DNA of 64,000 bases, from contig NC_044916.1 in the NCBI RefSeq assembly GCF_003576645.1, positions 3,060,702 through 3,124,701 on the forward strand, read 5' to 3'. The position numbers and the translations under genes were made by a program. The notes below the pieces were generated by a model. It made no database searches, was not told where the DNA came from, and saw only the letters and a program-made list of their open reading frames with translations. Below are positions 62,495 to 64,000 of this stretch, in pieces. Origin of the DNA: Ipomoea triloba. Taxonomy: Eukaryota; Streptophyta; Magnoliopsida; Solanales; Convolvulaceae. The stretch's first letter is position 1. Each line of letters opens with the position of its first letter.

Positions 62495-63430
62495 ATGTAT
62501 ATATTGGAATGAGGTCACTATATTTGATGTATATATATTGGAATGAAGGATGATTAATTGATTATTAAAGGACTGATAAGTCTCTATGTATCTGGTTTGT
62601 TTTCTTTAGTTTATGTATACTGTTATGCATATTGTTTTCCTGAGATGTAAATGATACAATGATTCATGCGAGGATATATGCATCCATTTACAACACGTTA
62701 TCAGCACATATGCTCTATATCCTCGGTGAATGAAAAGTTCTTGGGACAATAGTATTAGCAAATTCTCCTACGATCTAAAAACCCCCACAGTTCAAAAATC
62801 ACAATTATCCTCTGGATCCAAATCTTCGCCTCCGCGGTTGAATCTGCAACACCCAACCATTTTTTTTTTTGGGACTTCAAAATCAAAAGAGGAAGATGAA
62901 GCTTCAAAATGAGAGAGCATCATAAATCTTCTCGAACCCTTTAGCAAAGACCAGATTATTGAGTCACCCGATTAGCTAGCACTTATTTTTTAGAAAGATG
63001 TTTTTATGCGTGGGATTTGAAGATTATTATCTTCCGAGGAAACATCATTTACTTGAATCAATCTTGAAGATTAGGTCCGGAAGACCAACAATTGTACTCT
63101 TTTTTTCTTTGATTGAGTTTTGATGTTATTTTATTAATTAAAGGTTTTTTAAAGTGCAATACATGAACACCCATTTTTCATGTGTACTCTTTTCTCAATT
63201 AGGCTTTTTCTACTGGGTTTTTAACAAGGCATGAGTATGATGTAGTAATGTCCAAGAGAAACTGTTGTAAATGAATCTGTGTGGACATTACTAAAGGTAT
63301 TATACATATTATGATAATACATACATTTTCATCCTTTGAAAGATGATTAATAAAGGACTTATGCTTCTCTGTATTCTCTCTACTTTATTATGTATATAAG
63401 ATACGCCTCAATTCACAACAATAAGTACAT
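62495..63430 (+). mobile_element. Possible copia-type retroelement remnant
   Basis: AACACGTTATCAGCAC at 62694-62709 is the sequence found just inside the 5' LTR of many plant copia elements. TTTTTCTACTGGGTTTTTAA near 63206-63225 resembles the stretch before a copia 3' LTR. LTR-like blocks flank these (about 62495-62692 and 63233-63430), but they align poorly with each other (GATGATTAAT, AAAGGACT). No gag or pol is left. Borders are uncertain. Confidence 0.4.
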
Positions 63431-63548
63431 ATTTTATTATCATAATGTGATAAATATTATATAGTATACATTATATTATAAGAAAGAAGGAAGAAAAGAT
63501 TGAAGAAAGAAAGGAAGAAGAAAGTGAGCAAAGAAAAGAAACGGAAGC

Positions 63549-63735
63549 TTGTTGCATAATGGAAAAAAAAAATATCCTTTTTTCGAAACGGATGTTCAAG
63601 TGGTGACTCGAGCCGTTAAAGATGGTATGGATTTCTATCCGTTCAGGGCTATTATTCAGAACATCCGAAGCTTATTACAGGTTTTATCAGATGTTATTTT
63701 TACTTTTGTTAAGCGTAGTGGAAATATGGTCATGC
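63549..63735 (+). pseudogene. RNase H-like (RVT_3) domain fragment
   Basis: The frame reads FETDVQVVTRAVKDG, then FYPFRAIIQNIRSLLQVLSD and VIFTFVKRSGNMV. The order ETD-xxVV, PF-x-xII-x-xI-x-SLL, FxFVKRSxN is that of the plant RNase H-like domain found in LINE-type elements and single-domain relatives. The final AHxLA block is lost and the frame runs into a SINE. No intact element surrounds it. Confidence 0.65.
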
Positions 63736-63798
63736 TATATGTAATACTGGGGGATCTAATTGAGTATTTAGATTCTAGGCCTCGGTTTCTTTCTGCTG

Positions 63799-63937
63799 TT
63801 TTTTTTTTTGAATACTACTAACTCTATTAGAATGCAGTATCTGTTTATAACTACTTTCTCAACTTATTGAAGCACAAGAGTCAGTATTGCCTCTATAAAG
63901 GGAAGGGTTTGATGCCACTGGACCACAAGGTCCTTGG
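63799..63937 (-). mobile_element. SINE family A, minus strand, B box deleted
   Basis: On the minus strand the head CCAAGGACCTTGTGGTCCAG and CCCTTCCCTTTATA is followed directly by GAGGCAATACTGACTCTTG, so about 30 bp with the B box is missing compared with 27989-28158. The rest of the body and a long A-tail (T-run 63799-63810) are present. Without a B box it should not be transcribed efficiently by pol III. Confidence 0.75.
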
Positions 63938-64000
63938 TCTTCAAAATAAAGAAAGAAAGAAAGAACCGGAATTACTTTGGAAAATCAAATATCATGGATT

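Larger units (their letters stand above)
61961..64000. other. Right spacer with retroelement fragments
   Basis: AT-rich DNA with a short SINE relative (62449-62494), a possible copia-type remnant (62495-63430), an RNase H-like fragment (63549-63735) and a SINE (63799-63937). No intact gene is seen before the window ends. Confidence 0.5.

Overview
The window is nuclear DNA from a flowering plant, almost certainly a eudicot. Genes have GT-AG introns and short exons, the spacers are AT-rich and full of poly-A/poly-T tracts, and every protein has an obvious land-plant family. Small transposons (MITEs), tRNA-derived SINEs, LTR remnants, a hAT element and a Helitron end fill the spacers. I could not fix the species; an asterid is possible, but that is a guess. 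A 342-base run of N inside a poly-T tract marks an assembly gap.

Eight protein genes are supported. Left part (2.4-19.1 kb): HSA32 (+, heat-stress-associated 32 kDa protein), a C2H2 zinc-finger protein with a PARP-like C-terminal domain (+), an eIF4B-like protein (+), a DYT1-type bHLH tapetum regulator (+) and a secreted DUF538 protein (-), which converges on DYT1. Middle (34.9-43.3 kb): a bHLH112/bHLH103-type factor (+) and an FQR1-type NAD(P)H:quinone oxidoreductase (-). Right (59.0-60.1 kb): a single-exon PUB8-type U-box/ARM E3 ligase (-). Exon models were joined by hand from splice sites and reading phase. Seven proteins come out at or near the usual length of their family (286, 415, 221, 165, 381, 204 and 375 residues); the eIF4B-like protein is 640 residues.

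The gene-poor stretches (19.1-34.9, 43.3-59.0 and 60.2-64 kb) hold repeats. Notable ones are a hAT element with an 8-bp target duplication, a nested-palindrome MITE with TA duplications, a family of Mutator-like MITEs with 9-10-bp duplications (one inside the DUF538 intron), a five-copy 224-238-bp tandem array with an internal 100-bp inverted repeat, SINEs of at least two families, and a decayed partial duplicate of the PUB8 5' region.

The genes do not form one pathway. The strongest biological signal is gene order: HSA32, DYT1, a bHLH103/112-type factor and PUB8 lie in the order recalled for four consecutive Arabidopsis loci (At4g21320 to At4g21350), with four other genes interspersed. I see no sign of a novel defence, metabolic or mobile system; the unusual material is repeat structure and gene-order conservation.
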